Shown here in pieces: positions 1-8,708 of a DNA stretch of 64,000 nucleotides (position 1 is the first letter of the stretch; every line of letters starts with the position of its first letter). Both the position numbers and the translations under genes were made by a program. Source of the stretch: Saccharopolyspora phatthalungensis (GTDB lineage: Bacteria > Actinomycetota > Actinomycetes > Mycobacteriales > Pseudonocardiaceae); the NCBI RefSeq assembly GCF_014203395.1, contig NZ_JACHIW010000001.1, positions 620,001-684,000 of the forward strand. The letters run 5' to 3'. The notes beneath the pieces are model-generated. The model saw only the letters and a program-made list of their open reading frames with translations. It was not told where the DNA came from and did not search any database.

Positions 1-1
1 C

Positions 2-520
2 GTCATTCCCCAGCTCGTTCCCCTGTTCACCGACTGGGATGCGTTCAACCCGGGATCGGCGTTCGTGCACGCGATCGTCCCTGTGATCGTCTACGGGCTG
101 GCGGAGGTGATCCCGGTCATCCAGGCCCGGGCCCGGCAAGCGATCCTGCAAGGCTACGAACAAGCCGACCAAAGCGAACAAGTCGACCAGGCAGACCACG
201 AGGCCCCGTCACCGCAGGAAGGCGTCCCCTCACCTGCTGAAGCGGCACTCCTGCAACCGCGGGGCCTGGGGCCTGACCAGCCGCCTGCTCCTTCACCACC
301 GCAGGAGCCTGCGCCGACACAGAAGTCCCCGACCGTTGCCAAGCGGGGGCCGAATCTGCCGCCCCCGATGGTCAAAGCCGTCCTGGGCGCGCGATCGAAA
401 GCGGCTGCGCAGGGGCGAGAGCTTACCGTTGCCGACGTGCAGGCCGTGATCAATATCTCCGGTGAGTTGGCCGAGCGGATCGTGGCCGACTACACCACCA
501 ACGGGCACCCGGTCGCCTGA
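2..520 (+). CDS. membrane protein of an integrative element, C-terminal part only (DUF2637-like)
   Basis: The reading frame is open to the left edge, so only the last 172 codons or so are visible and the true start is outside the window. The visible part opens with a short polar stretch and a hydrophobic segment (VHAIVPVIVYGLAEVIPVI), then a charged linker, a Pro/Gln/Glu-rich region of about 60 residues, and a folded-looking C-terminal region (about residues 120-172) that may be a small helix-turn-helix unit. DUF2637-type proteins of this architecture commonly sit just upstream of repSA in AICEs, which matches the position here. The family assignment rests on context and the hydrophobic segment, so it is tentative. 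GTG at 65 is unlikely to be the start because coding continues upstream of it. Confidence 0.55.
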   Translation, partial: VIPQLVPLFTDWDAFNPGSAFVHAIVPVIVYGLAEVIPVIQARARQAILQGYEQADQSEQVDQADHEAPSPQEGVPSPAEAALLQPRGLGPDQPPAPSPPQEPAPTQKSPTVAKRGPNLPPPMVKAVLGARSKAAAQGRELTVADVQAVINISGELAERIVADYTTNGHPVA

Positions 521-635
521 AACCCGTTGCCGCACAACTGAATACCCGGAACCAATGCCAGCTCGGCGGGACATCACCGCAGGGCCAATGGGTCCGGGGG
601 TGTCCCGCCTTTGCTTGTCAGGAGGTGGACACCCA

Positions 636-2162
636 TTGCCCCCAACCGCTCTCATCAACCACACCGACTACCAGCGGATCACCGCCGATGGTTTCCAGCG
701 CCGTGCCCGCGCAGCCGGGTTTGCGCAGTGGCGCACCGATATCGAACGGCTCGGTGGCTGCACCCATCCGATCCGCTTGTCGGGCTCGTGGGCGGTTCAG
801 GACAACACCACCGGCACCGTCTTGGACTCGCTGCATGGGCGGGTGATGGTGCCCTGCGGCAACCGCCGCGAAAGCGTCTGCCCCGCCTGCTCCGACCGCT
901 ACGCCGCCGACGCCTTCCACCTCCTACGCGCCGGGCTGGCCGGGGGCACCAAGGGCATCCCGGTCACCGTTGCCGACAAGCCACGCCTGTTCCTCACCCT
1001 GACCGCCCCCAGCTTCGGGCCGGTCCACAACCGCCGCACCCCCCATGGCACAGCGATCCCGTGCCGCTGCGGCGAATTCCACCACCCCGATGACCCCCGC
1101 CTCGGGCAGCCGGTCGACCCCGGTAGCTATGACTACCTCGGGCATGTTCTCTGGCAGGCCCACAGCGGCGAACTCTGGCACCGGTTCATCACCGCGCTGA
1201 AACGTCACCTCGCCCACGCAGCGGGGCTCCCGCAACGCGCGTTCGCCGACCACGCCCGGCTCTCGTTCGCGAAGGTGGCCGAATACCAGCGGCGCGGGCT
1301 GATCCACTTCCACGCCGTGATCCGCCTCGACGGCCCAGACGGACCCGGCGACCCCACCCCCACCTGGGGCACCGTCCAGGCACTCACCGACGCCATCCAC
1401 GCCGCCCACGCCTGCACCCGGGTCACCTCACCCGACATTGACGGGCGCACCTGGGAGCTGGCCTTCGGAGGGCAGATCGATATCCGCCCGATCCGCCCGG
1501 CTGAGGCGGGTCGGGTTGAGGACGAGCGCGGTGTGATCACCGATGATCGGTTGGCCTCCTACGTGGCCAAATACGCCACCAAAGGCACCGGCAAGTCCGA
1601 AGCCGCCGACCGCCGCATCCGCTCCCAGGCCGATATCGACCGGCTACGCGTCACCCCGCACCACCGCCGGATCATCCAGACCGCCTGGGATCTCGGGGCC
1701 CCGGTGCCCTGCCCGGACTGTCACCCCCACGGCTTCCACCACACCGACGGGTGCGGCTGCCAGCACGCCCACTACTGCGCCACCTGCAACAACGGCGGCG
1801 AGGTCACCCGCACCGTGCGCCAACGCCGCCTGCACCCCGAACTCGGCGACCGCCCCGACCCGGTGGATGCGCTCAAGCTGCGCCGCTGGGCACACATGCT
1901 CGCCTTCCGGGGCCACTTCCTCACCAAGTCCCAGGCGTATTCCGTGCCGTTCCGGCAGATCCGCGACGACCGACGCCGCTACCGGCACGAACACACCCTC
2001 GCCGAACTCGGGGTCACCGAGGAATCGATCACGGTGGTCAACCACTGGTCCCTGGTCAGCGTCGGCCACCACACCCCCGAAGAACGCGAATTGGCTGCCG
2101 CTATCGCCGAACGGCAGCGAGAGGCACGCAAACACCGCTACGCAACAGAAAGGAAAGACTGA
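636..2162 (+). CDS. repSA: RepSA-type rolling-circle replication initiator
   Basis: A protein of 508 residues that should nick the element's double-strand origin and start rolling-circle replication after excision. The TTG at 636 is preferred because a strong AGGAGG ribosome site lies at 620-625 with a ten-base spacer; the longer open frame from 462 has no such site. The HUH metal-binding motif reads IHFHAVIRLDG with histidines at about 224 and 226, and the Tyr-Lys region YVAKYATKGTGK at about 309-320 supplies candidate nicking tyrosines. A Cys/His-rich segment (CPDCHPHGFHHTDGCGC) resembles a zinc-binding insert, and the C-terminal region with RRWAHMLAFRGHF is typical of actinomycete RepSA proteins. 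It is followed after 2 bases by the HTH gene, so rep, xis and int are probably co-transcribed. Confidence 0.85.
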   Translation: MPPTALINHTDYQRITADGFQRRARAAGFAQWRTDIERLGGCTHPIRLSGSWAVQDNTTGTVLDSLHGRVMVPCGNRRESVCPACSDRYAADAFHLLRAGLAGGTKGIPVTVADKPRLFLTLTAPSFGPVHNRRTPHGTAIPCRCGEFHHPDDPRLGQPVDPGSYDYLGHVLWQAHSGELWHRFITALKRHLAHAAGLPQRAFADHARLSFAKVAEYQRRGLIHFHAVIRLDGPDGPGDPTPTWGTVQALTDAIHAAHACTRVTSPDIDGRTWELAFGGQIDIRPIRPAEAGRVEDERGVITDDRLASYVAKYATKGTGKSEAADRRIRSQADIDRLRVTPHHRRIIQTAWDLGAPVPCPDCHPHGFHHTDGCGCQHAHYCATCNNGGEVTRTVRQRRLHPELGDRPDPVDALKLRRWAHMLAFRGHFLTKSQAYSVPFRQIRDDRRRYRHEHTLAELGVTEESITVVNHWSLVSVGHHTPEERELAAAIAERQREARKHRYATERKD

Positions 2163-2164
2163 CC

Positions 2165-2341
2165 ATGATCCGCAACCTCTGGGGACCACAAGACGTCGCC
2201 AACTACCTCGGCGTACCGCTCGGCACCGTCTACCAATGGCGCAGCCGGGGCACCGGGCCAATAGGACGCCGCGTCGGCAAGCACGTCCGCTACAGACCCG
2301 GCGACGTCGAAGCCTGGTTCGAAACTCAGGCGGTGATCTGA
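2165..2341 (+). CDS. excisionase-like helix-turn-helix protein
   Basis: A 58-residue protein made almost entirely of one winged helix-turn-helix of the AlpA/MerR-like type: WGPQDVANYLGVPLGTVYQWRS is the DNA-binding helix pair and GRRVGKHVRYRPGDVEAWF is the wing plus capping helix. Proteins of this size directly before the integrase in AICEs act as recombination directionality factors (Xis) that bend attachment DNA during excision; that role is inferred from position. The ATG at 2165 follows an AGGAAAG ribosome site at about 2150-2156. The stop codon ends at 2341 and the integrase GTG begins at 2342, so translation of the two is likely coupled. Longer frames upstream in this phase are only shadows of repSA. 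Confidence 0.8.
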   Translation: MIRNLWGPQDVANYLGVPLGTVYQWRSRGTGPIGRRVGKHVRYRPGDVEAWFETQAVI

Positions 2342-3532
2342 GTGCCGGTCGATGACCTGTGGTACCTACGGAAGCGAGACCCGGGGACGGGTGAACGGCT
2401 GCCGTCCAAGCGGCACGGTCGGGGTAAGCGATGGCGGGTTCGGTGGGTCGATCCTAAGACGGGGCAGACGCAAACCTCCTTGTTTGACAAAAAGGCCCAA
2501 GCCGAGCGGCATGATGCGACCGTTCACGCCGACATCTCGCGGGGGCTCTATATCGACCCCAGCGCGGGAAAGATCACTGTTGCTGAATATTCGGAGGGGT
2601 GGCGTAAAGAGCAGCTTCACCGTGATTCAACGGCGGACCTGGTTGAACGTGCCTTCAGGCTCCACATCAATCCGATCCTAGGGTTTCGGGCACTGGGTGA
2701 TCTTCAGTCGAGTCATCTCCGGTCGTGGGTGAAGGACCGGTCGGCGGAGCTGGCACCGTCCACGGTGCACCTGTTCTACGGGTACATAGCGTCGATGTGT
2801 CGGGCCGCACTCTATGACAAAGTGATCGCGTCAACGCCGTGCAAGGGGGTGCGACTCCCTGAGCTGGAACACGGAGATCGATTCATTCCGACTCCCGGGC
2901 AGGTTCACGCACTTGCTGGAGAGCTGTTCGAGCGTTATCGGGCTGTGCCGTACGTTGCGGCGGGTTGTGGACCACGTCCCAGTGAGGTCTTCGGCTTGGA
3001 AGTCGAGCATATCGACTTCGACCGCCGGGAGATCGCAATCGCCCAGCAGCTCAAGCAGCTCCCTGGCCAGCCGCCCCAGCTGGCAAAGCTGAAGACCAAG
3101 ACCAGCAAACGGACGGTCGAGCTCCCCGAAGTCGCAGCTCGGGCACTTAAGGGGCACCTGAAGGCGTATCCACCGACGGTGACCATGATCGATGATCTGA
3201 CCGATCCGAGAAATCCGATCCGTCGGCCTGCTCGACTGGTATTCACCACGACGACCGGGCTGCCTGTCACCCGGTCGAACTGGTCTCCGGTTATGCGATC
3301 GGCGGTGAAGCGGGCAAAGCTTCCGCAGGGATTCGGATTACACGGTCTTCGGCACTACTTTGCTTCGTTGCTGATTCATGCGGGGGCGTCAGTGAAGACG
3401 GTGCAGCTGGCACTCGGACATAGCACGCCGACGATCACACTCAACACCTACGCCCATGAGTGGCCGGATGCGGTTGACAGGACTCGAACGCTCGTGGATG
3501 CCGCGCTCGGCGTCGAGACAAAGTTCACGTAG
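2342..3532 (+). CDS. tyrosine recombinase / site-specific integrase
   Basis: A 396-residue phage-type integrase that would carry out attP x attB integration and, with the small HTH protein, excision. An N-terminal arm-binding region (about 1-75) contains the Lys/Arg-rich WRVRWVDPKTG stretch, the SAM-like core-binding domain spans about 75-170, and the catalytic domain follows. Catalytic residues are visible in order: Arg212 in GCGPRPSEVFGL, a Lys-rich beta-hairpin (KTKTSKRTVELP), His334 and Arg337 in HGLRHYFASLL, the LGHS box, and the nucleophile Tyr370 in TLNTYAHEW. All signature residues are present, so the enzyme should be active. It starts with GTG immediately after the preceding stop. 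Codon use is less GC-biased than in the neighbouring housekeeping genes, consistent with acquired DNA. Confidence 0.93.
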   Translation: MPVDDLWYLRKRDPGTGERLPSKRHGRGKRWRVRWVDPKTGQTQTSLFDKKAQAERHDATVHADISRGLYIDPSAGKITVAEYSEGWRKEQLHRDSTADLVERAFRLHINPILGFRALGDLQSSHLRSWVKDRSAELAPSTVHLFYGYIASMCRAALYDKVIASTPCKGVRLPELEHGDRFIPTPGQVHALAGELFERYRAVPYVAAGCGPRPSEVFGLEVEHIDFDRREIAIAQQLKQLPGQPPQLAKLKTKTSKRTVELPEVAARALKGHLKAYPPTVTMIDDLTDPRNPIRRPARLVFTTTTGLPVTRSNWSPVMRSAVKRAKLPQGFGLHGLRHYFASLLIHAGASVKTVQLALGHSTPTITLNTYAHEWPDAVDRTRTLVDAALGVETKFT

Positions 3533-3605
3533 CTAAGCGGGGCCAGGTTGTACCGGAGTTGTACCCGGGCAGCCTGAGCCCCGTTTGCGTTTGGTAAACC
3601 GCCTG
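3533..3605. other. probable att junction with GTTGTACC direct repeats
   Basis: This 73-bp gap separates the integrase stop from the nadD stop codon. It contains two direct copies of GTTGTACC (3547-3554 and 3558-3565, one helical turn apart) enclosed by a six-base inverted repeat (CGGGGC 3538-3543 with GCCCCG 3578-3583). Repeats of this kind beside an integrase gene can be arm-type integrase sites; the inverted repeat could equally terminate the integrase transcript. The crossover core is probably here or in the first bases of the nadD 3' end. The other att copy is outside the window, so the core cannot be fixed. Confidence 0.4.
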
Positions 3606-4214
3606 CTACGGACCCCATTCCGGGGTTGGTTCCCGGTAGAGGCCGCGCTTGGTGATGTATTGGACGATGCCGTCCGGAACCAGGTACCAGACCGGCAACC
3701 CCGCTCGGACCCGGTCGCGACAGCCGGTGGACGAGATCGCCATCGCCGGGATCTCGACCAGCGACACCGCCCCGGCCGGCAGGTGGGCGCCGTTGAGCGA
3801 GTAGCCCGGCCGGGTCACGCCGATGAAGTGCGCCAGGTCGAACAGCTCCTCCACCCGGTGCCAGGACAGGATCTGCTCCAGCGCGTCGGCGCCGGTGATG
3901 AAGTACAGGTCCGCATCCGGGAACTGGTGGTGCAGGTCGGTGAGGGTGTCGGCGGTGTAGGTGGGCCCGCTTCGGTCGATGTCGACTCGGCTGACCAGGA
4001 ACCGGGGGTTGGACGCGGTGGCGATCACGGTCATCAGGTACCGGTCCTCGGCGGGGCTGACTAGCTCGTGGCTCTTCTGCCACGGCTGACCGGTGGGCAC
4101 GAAGACGACCTGTTCCAGGCCGAACTGCGCCTGCACCTCGCTGGCGGCCACCAAGTGTCCGTGATGAATGGGGTCGAAGGTGCCACCCATGACCCCGATC
4201 CGGCGACGCGACAT
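3606..4214 (-). CDS. nadD: nicotinate-nucleotide adenylyltransferase
   Basis: A 202-residue NadD that joins nicotinate mononucleotide and ATP to give deamido-NAD in NAD biosynthesis. The N-terminal nucleotidyltransferase signature [12 protein letters not shown] (residues 10-21) is intact, with the HHGH histidines that bind the ATP phosphates, and the C-terminal [13 protein letters not shown] corresponds to the ISSTxxR phosphate-binding motif. Length is normal. The usual actinobacterial downstream neighbour, rsfS, is not found after it because the integrated element lies there. The coding end is undamaged, so if integration used the nadD 3' end it restored the reading frame. The upstream gap to the ferredoxin gene is 233 bp. 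Confidence 0.95.
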   Translation of the reverse strand: MSRRRIGVMGGTFDPIHHGHLVAASEVQAQFGLEQVVFVPTGQPWQKSHELVSPAEDRYLMTVIATASNPRFLVSRVDIDRSGPTYTADTLTDLHHQFPDADLYFITGADALEQILSWHRVEELFDLAHFIGVTRPGYSLNGAHLPAGAVSLVEIPAMAISSTGCRDRVRAGLPVWYLVPDGIVQYITKRGLYREPTPEWGP

Positions 4215-4447
4215 AGCTGATAAGCCTAGAAAGCCGATGCCCCGCGATGGTCAGCGGGGCGTGAGTCGTACGTCACGCTGACCGTGAAGCCCGGCCCACG
4301 CTCCCCCCTGAGCCGGGCCCCGCGGTCCTGCGCGACCCGCAGCGGCTGGGGGCCCACCTCGGGTCGCGGGCGCTGCCGTGTCTCAGGCGCGCAAGGGTGA
4401 GACACGCTCGCCCGGACGCCATGACACGATCGCGGGAGTGTCGTGCG

Positions 4448-4669
4448 TCACTCCGCTGGAGCGACGATCTCACCGGTATCGGCGTCCTTGACCAGGATCG
4501 CCTCCACCGGGCACGACTCCGCCGCGTCGACCACCTGCTCAGCCGGGTCCACCGTCGCGTTCTTGACGCACGAATACCCGTCCACCAGATCGAAATGGTC
4601 CGGCGCGATGCCGGCGCACATGCCGGAGCCGATACACGTGTCCGCGTCGACCTCGATCGACCAGCTCAT
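4448..4669 (-). CDS. 3Fe-4S / 4Fe-4S single-cluster ferredoxin
   Basis: A 73-residue acidic ferredoxin of the actinobacterial type that passes electrons to cytochrome P450s or other oxygenases. The cluster ligands are visible as CIGSGMC followed by a lone Cys-Pro near the C-terminus (ESCPVEAI). The second motif position is Gly rather than Cys, the pattern expected of 3Fe-4S ferredoxins such as Streptomyces Fdx. The Cys in YSCVKN is probably not a ligand. AGAGGTGG just upstream of the ATG is a good ribosome site. No P450 gene lies next to it, so the partner is unknown. It sits between proA and nadD on the same strand and may be read from its own promoter. Confidence 0.9.
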   Translation of the reverse strand: MSWSIEVDADTCIGSGMCAGIAPDHFDLVDGYSCVKNATVDPAEQVVDAAESCPVEAILVKDADTGEIVAPAE

Positions 4670-4844
4670 TCGCCACCTCTTTCACATGATGAGCAAGATC
4701 ACCCGCAACTTTGCCACGACAGCGGCATGCATTGGGGTCCGGACGAGTATCTGGTTTTCGGTAGACGCCCTCGTCGCCGTCGCGAAGCGCAGCCCGCCCC
4801 GGTTCGGCGCGTCGGCCGGGTCACGTGAAGGGCCCTGGATCGGA

Positions 4845-6185
4845 TCAGCTCCCCGCGCCGGGGCTGGTGCTTACCGGTGCGGAGCCCGGGCGCACGTGCC
4901 CATCGCCGAAGGCCAGCCACTTCGTGGAGGTCAGCTCCGGCAGCCCCATCGGCCCGCGGGCGTGCAGCTTCTGGGTGGAGATGCCGATCTCCGCGCCCAT
5001 CCCGAACTCGCCCCCGTCGGTGAACGCGGTCGACGCGTTGACCATCACCGCGGCGGCATCCACCTGGGCGGTGAACTGCCGAGCCGCGCGCACGTCGCTG
5101 GTCACGATGGCCTCGGTGTGCCCGGATCCGTGGGTGCGGATGTGCTCGACGGCGTCCGGCAGCGAATCCACCACCGCTGCCGCGATGTCCAGCGACAGGA
5201 ATTCGGTGTCCCAGTCTTCGTCGGTGGCCGGCACGATATTGGCGCCACCTTCGGCGACGACGCGCTCGTCGCCGTGCACGGTCACACCCGCGCCGTGCAG
5301 CTCGACGAGCGCCCTGGGCAGGAACTCCGCTGCGATGTTCTTGTGCACCAGCACGGTCTCCGCCGCGTTGCACACGCTGGGCCGCCGTGCTTTGGAGTTG
5401 AGCAGGATGCGCAGCGCGGTGTCGATATCAGCGCTCGCATCGACGTACACGTGGCAGTTGCCGACGCCGGTCTCGATGGCCGGTACCGTGGCCTGCTCCA
5501 CGACCGCCGAGATCAGGCCCGCGCCACCACGCGGGATCACCACGTCGACCAGCCCGCGCGCCGTGATCAAGTGCTGCACCGACGCCCGGTCGTGGCACGG
5601 CAGGAGCTGCACCGCGTCGGCCGGTAGGCCGTGTTCGCGGATCACGTCGGCGAGGATCGACACCAGCGCGGTGTTGGAGTTCTCCGCCGAGGACGAGCCC
5701 CGCAGCAGCACCGCGTTGCCCGCCTTGAGCGTGAGCCCAGCGGCGTCCACCGTGACGTTGGGTCGGCCCTCGTAGACGATCCCGACCACGCCGAGCGGCA
5801 CCCGGACCTGCTGCAACTGCAACCCGTTCGGCAGCACGCCACCGCGCACCACCTCACCGACCGGATCCGGCAGCCCCGCGACCGTGCGCAGTCCGTCGCC
5901 CATCGCGGCAATGCGCTCGGTGCTCAGGCTCAGCCGGTCGATCAGACCCTCCGGCATCCCCGACTCGCGGCCCGCGGCGACGTCCCGGTCGTTGGCGGCG
6001 AGGATCTCCGGTGCTCGCTGCATCAGCGCCTCGGCCATCGCGTGCAGCAGCGCGTCCTTGGTGCCCCTGGTGGCCTGCGCCAACTCGGCCGCTGCCCGCT
6101 TGGCCCGCCGCGCCGCGTCGCGGACCTGCTCCCGCAGCTGGTCCCCGGACACCTTGCCTGTGATCGTGGACTCGGTGGTGGTCAC
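4845..6185 (-). CDS. proA: glutamate-5-semialdehyde dehydrogenase (gamma-glutamyl phosphate reductase)
   Basis: A 446-residue ProA that reduces gamma-glutamyl phosphate to glutamate semialdehyde in proline biosynthesis. It belongs to the aldehyde dehydrogenase superfamily: the NADP-binding region contains [21 protein letters not shown] (about 130-150), and the catalytic cysteine is Cys272 in [15 protein letters not shown]. The start is GTG. ProB, the enzyme before it, is encoded about 5 kb away next to obgE, so proA is separated from proB by the RecQ-like gene, the XRE locus and a pseudogene. The upstream 99 bp is shared with the divergent helicase gene. Confidence 0.96.
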   Translation of the reverse strand: MTTTESTITGKVSGDQLREQVRDAARRAKRAAAELAQATRGTKDALLHAMAEALMQRAPEILAANDRDVAAGRESGMPEGLIDRLSLSTERIAAMGDGLRTVAGLPDPVGEVVRGGVLPNGLQLQQVRVPLGVVGIVYEGRPNVTVDAAGLTLKAGNAVLLRGSSSAENSNTALVSILADVIREHGLPADAVQLLPCHDRASVQHLITARGLVDVVIPRGGAGLISAVVEQATVPAIETGVGNCHVYVDASADIDTALRILLNSKARRPSVCNAAETVLVHKNIAAEFLPRALVELHGAGVTVHGDERVVAEGGANIVPATDEDWDTEFLSLDIAAAVVDSLPDAVEHIRTHGSGHTEAIVTSDVRAARQFTAQVDAAAVMVNASTAFTDGGEFGMGAEIGISTQKLHARGPMGLPELTSTKWLAFGDGHVRPGSAPVSTSPGAGS

Positions 6186-6284
6186 CCGCCCAGACTAGTC
6201 CGTTCGGACAACCACAGACACCGGATTTGGCCCGGTCATCACCCCGGCGGCGGCACATCGCGGGCGTCCGGTAGGAATCGGGGG

Positions 6285-8405
6285 GTGGACGAACACGCCC
6301 TGCGCGAACTAGCCGACGATCGACTCCGCGCGCTGGCCGGACCCGATGCCGCGCTGCGCGAAGACCAGTGGAGCGCGATCCGCGCGCTGGTGCTGGAGCG
6401 CCGTCGCGCGCTGGTGGTGCAGCGCACCGGCTGGGGCAAGTCCGCCGTCTACTTCATCGCCACCGCGCTGCTGCGCGAGCTGGGCGAAGGCCCGACGGTG
6501 ATCGTTTCGCCGCTTCTTGCGCTGATGCGCAACCAGGTCGAGGCAGCCGCGGCCGCGGGTGTGCAGGCCGCGACGATCAACTCCGCGAACCCGGACGAAT
6601 GGGCCGACGTCGAGGAACGGGTCGCCGCCGGCGAGGTCGACGTGCTGTTGGTCAGCCCGGAACGGCTGAACAACCCCGACTTCCGCGACACGATCCTGCC
6701 GGAGCTCACCCAGACCGCCGGCCTGCTCGTGGTGGACGAGGCGCACTGCATCTCCGACTGGGGGCATGACTTCCGGCCGGACTACCGGCGGCTACGGACA
6801 TTGCTCACCGAGCTCCCCGAAGGCGTTCCGGTGCTGGCGACCACGGCCACCGCCAACGACCGCGTCGTGCAGGACGTCGCCGATCAGCTCGGGGTGGGCG
6901 GCGAGCACACCGACCCGCAGGAGACGCTGGTCCTGCGCGGCAGCCTGGATCGGGGGAGCCTGCGACTGGGCGTGGTCCGGTTGCCCACGGCGCAGGCCCG
7001 GCTGGGCTGGCTGGCGAGCCACCTGAAGGACCTGCCCGGCTCCGGGATCATCTACACGCTGACCGTGGCGGCGACCGACGAGATCGCGGCCTACCTGCGT
7101 GACCAGGGCTACCAGGTGGCGTCCTACTCGGGCCGCACCGACCCCGCCGAGCGGCAGCAGGCCGAAGCGGACCTGCTGGCGAACCGGGTCAAGGCGCTGG
7201 TGGCGACCTCCGCGCTGGGCATGGGTTTCGACAAGCCCGATCTCGGTTTCGTGGTCCACCTCGGGGCTCCGTCCTCGCCGATCGCCTACTACCAGCAAAT
7301 CGGCCGCGCGGGTCGCGGCGTGCAGCGGGCGGAAGTGCTGCTATTGCCCGGCCCGGAGGATCGCGACATCTGGAGCTACTTCGCGTCGCTGGCCTTCCCG
7401 CCGGAACCGACGGTGCGCGCGGTGCTCGACGCGCTGGCCCAGCAGGAGCGCATGTCGACGGTGGCCCTTGAGCCGCACGTCGAGCTGGGGCGTACCCGGT
7501 TGGAGATGGTGCTCAAGGTGCTTGACGTCGACGGGGCCGTCCGCCGGGTCAAGGGCGGTTGGGAAGCCACCGGCGAGCCGTGGCAGTACGACGCCAAGCG
7601 CTACGAGCGCATCGCCGCGGAGCGGAAGTCCGAGCAGCAGGCGATGCTCGACTACCTCGGGACGACGGCGTGCCGCATGGAGTTCCTGCGGCGGCAGCTC
7701 GACGACCCGGCGGCCGAACCCTGCGGGCGCTGCGACAACTGCACCGGCTCCGGCTACTCCGGCGACGTCGACGAGCAGGCCGTCCAGCAGGCCGAGGAAC
7801 GGCTGCGCCGGCCTGGCGTGGAGGTTTCGCCGCGCAAGATGTGGCCGAGCGGCATGGACGCGCTGGGCATCCCGGTCTCCGGCAGGCTTCCCGTCGGCGA
7901 ACAGGCGGGGGACGGCCGTGCGATCGGACGGCTCACGGACATCGGCTGGGGCAACCGGCTACGCGAGCTGCTCGCCACCGGCGCGCCGGACCAAGAGCTG
8001 CCGGACGATCTGTTCCAGGCCGGGATCAAGGTGCTGGCCGCCTGGGACTGGGCGCGGCGCCCGGTGGGCGTGGTCGCGCTCGGATCGCGGACGCGCCCGC
8101 GGCTGGTGCGCAGCCTGGCGGAACGAATCGCCACGATCGGCCGGTTGCCGCTGCTCGGCGAGGTGCTGACGAATCCGAACACGACGCCCCGGCGCGCCAC
8201 CAACAGCGCCCAACGAGTGGCGTCGCTGTGGTCGCAGTTCAAGGTGCCTGAGGACCTCGCCGCGAAGCTGTCCACACTGGATGGACCGGTGCTGCTGATG
8301 GACGACTACGCCGATACCGGGTGGACCATCACGGTCGTCAGCCGGTTGCTCCGCCACGGCGGCGCCCCCGCGGTTCTCCCCTTCACCCTCGCCACCACGA
8401 ACTGA
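6285..8405 (+). CDS. RecQ-family DNA helicase with C-terminal phosphoribosyltransferase-like domain
   Basis: A 706-residue superfamily 2 helicase. The GTG at 6285 is chosen because the upstream frame is antisense to proA. The Walker A motif is TGWGKS (48-53), the Walker B box is DEAH (151-154) inside VVDEAHCISDWGHDFRPDYRRL-type RecQ signature sequence, and motif VI reads QQIGRAGRG. The zinc-binding domain is present as Cys463, then CGRCDNC with Cys480, Cys483 and Cys486. After the winged-helix region the C-terminus carries LLMDDYADTGWT (about 671-681), the acidic PRPP-binding loop pattern of type I phosphoribosyltransferases, in place of an HRDC domain. The helicase should unwind DNA 3' to 5'; what the added domain does is unknown. 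Confidence 0.88.
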   Translation: MDEHALRELADDRLRALAGPDAALREDQWSAIRALVLERRRALVVQRTGWGKSAVYFIATALLRELGEGPTVIVSPLLALMRNQVEAAAAAGVQAATINSANPDEWADVEERVAAGEVDVLLVSPERLNNPDFRDTILPELTQTAGLLVVDEAHCISDWGHDFRPDYRRLRTLLTELPEGVPVLATTATANDRVVQDVADQLGVGGEHTDPQETLVLRGSLDRGSLRLGVVRLPTAQARLGWLASHLKDLPGSGIIYTLTVAATDEIAAYLRDQGYQVASYSGRTDPAERQQAEADLLANRVKALVATSALGMGFDKPDLGFVVHLGAPSSPIAYYQQIGRAGRGVQRAEVLLLPGPEDRDIWSYFASLAFPPEPTVRAVLDALAQQERMSTVALEPHVELGRTRLEMVLKVLDVDGAVRRVKGGWEATGEPWQYDAKRYERIAAERKSEQQAMLDYLGTTACRMEFLRRQLDDPAAEPCGRCDNCTGSGYSGDVDEQAVQQAEERLRRPGVEVSPRKMWPSGMDALGIPVSGRLPVGEQAGDGRAIGRLTDIGWGNRLRELLATGAPDQELPDDLFQAGIKVLAAWDWARRPVGVVALGSRTRPRLVRSLAERIATIGRLPLLGEVLTNPNTTPRRATNSAQRVASLWSQFKVPEDLAAKLSTLDGPVLLMDDYADTGWTITVVSRLLRHGGAPAVLPFTLATTN

Positions 8406-8420
8406 ACAGTCCGTAAGGCA

Positions 8421-8453
8421 CCCGAGTTTTTCCCGATTCGGCCTGAACTCGGG
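8421..8453. terminator. hairpin between convergent genes
   Basis: CCCGAGTT (8421-8428) and AACTCGGG (8446-8453) form an eight-base stem. The loop side reads TTTTTCCC and the stem is followed by GAAAATCC, so either strand could use it. It lies 15 bases after the helicase stop and 57 bases before the end of the opposing DUF397 gene, the expected place for a shared terminator. Confidence 0.5.
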
Positions 8454-8510
8454 AAAATCCCCCGGTTCGGTGCCCTCGAACGGCGGGTCGAGGGCACCGC
8501 GGTAGGCGGC

Positions 8511-8708
8511 TCAGCAATCGAATCGGCCGGCACGCACACCGGCGATGAACAATCGCCACTGCGCGCCCGGAACCGTGAAAAACCCTGCCGCGCGGTGCTT
8601 CGAATCCCGGACGGCCGCGCCGTCACCGCAGCGTCCGACCTCGACGCAGTCGGTAACCTGCGCCGACCGGCTCGACTTCCGCCAACCAACCGGCTGTGCC
8701 GTACTCAC
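8511..8708 (-). CDS. DUF397-domain small protein
   Basis: A 65-residue protein of the DUF397 family, abundant in filamentous actinobacteria. The family pattern is easy to see: WRKSSRS near the start, then D-C-VEV and a VRDSK motif, and a C-terminal W-R-F-ish segment (QWRLFIAGVRAG). It starts with GTG at 8708, sharing four bases (GTGA) with the stop codon of the XRE regulator gene, so the two are translationally coupled. DUF397 proteins paired with XRE/DUF5753 regulators (WhiJ-like systems in Streptomyces) are thought to bind and modulate the regulator; some pairs behave like toxin-antitoxin modules. No biochemical activity can be read from the sequence. Confidence 0.85.
   Translation of the reverse strand: MSTAQPVGWRKSSRSAQVTDCVEVGRCGDGAAVRDSKHRAAGFFTVPGAQWRLFIAGVRAGRFDC

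Larger units (their letters stand above)
1..3605. mobile_element. right end of an integrated actinomycete element (AICE), partial
   Basis: This block carries, all on the plus strand, the C-terminus of a membrane protein, a RepSA-type replication initiator, a small HTH protein and a tyrosine integrase, closely packed. That rep-xis-int order is the hallmark of actinomycete integrative and conjugative elements such as pSAM2, pSE101 and pSE211. The integrase stops at 3532 and the nadD stop codon, read on the minus strand, lies at 3606, so the right attachment junction must be in or beside 3533-3650. The left end, any FtsK-like transfer gene and the left att site lie outside the window. I saw no tRNA at the junction, which is unusual for this class. 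The exact element boundary is an inference. Confidence 0.8.

Noticed and set aside
462..635. An N-terminal extension of repSA
   Set aside because: It overlaps the end of the preceding gene and lacks a ribosome site, while TTG 636 has a strong AGGAGG site ten bases upstream.
3533..3605. A tRNA at the integration junction
   Set aside because: No acceptor/T-arm pattern (GGTTCRA) could be found in either strand, and the inverted repeat is too short and asymmetrically placed for a cloverleaf.
4215..4447. A small gene between nadD and the ferredoxin gene
   Set aside because: The open frames there have Arg/Ser-rich translations, no ribosome site and no motif. The gap holds only dyads such as CCCCGC/GCGGGG that could be terminator or leader structures.
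5631..6284. An upstream extension of the helicase frame
   Set aside because: The extra codons run antisense through proA, and the helicase family starts near GTG 6285.
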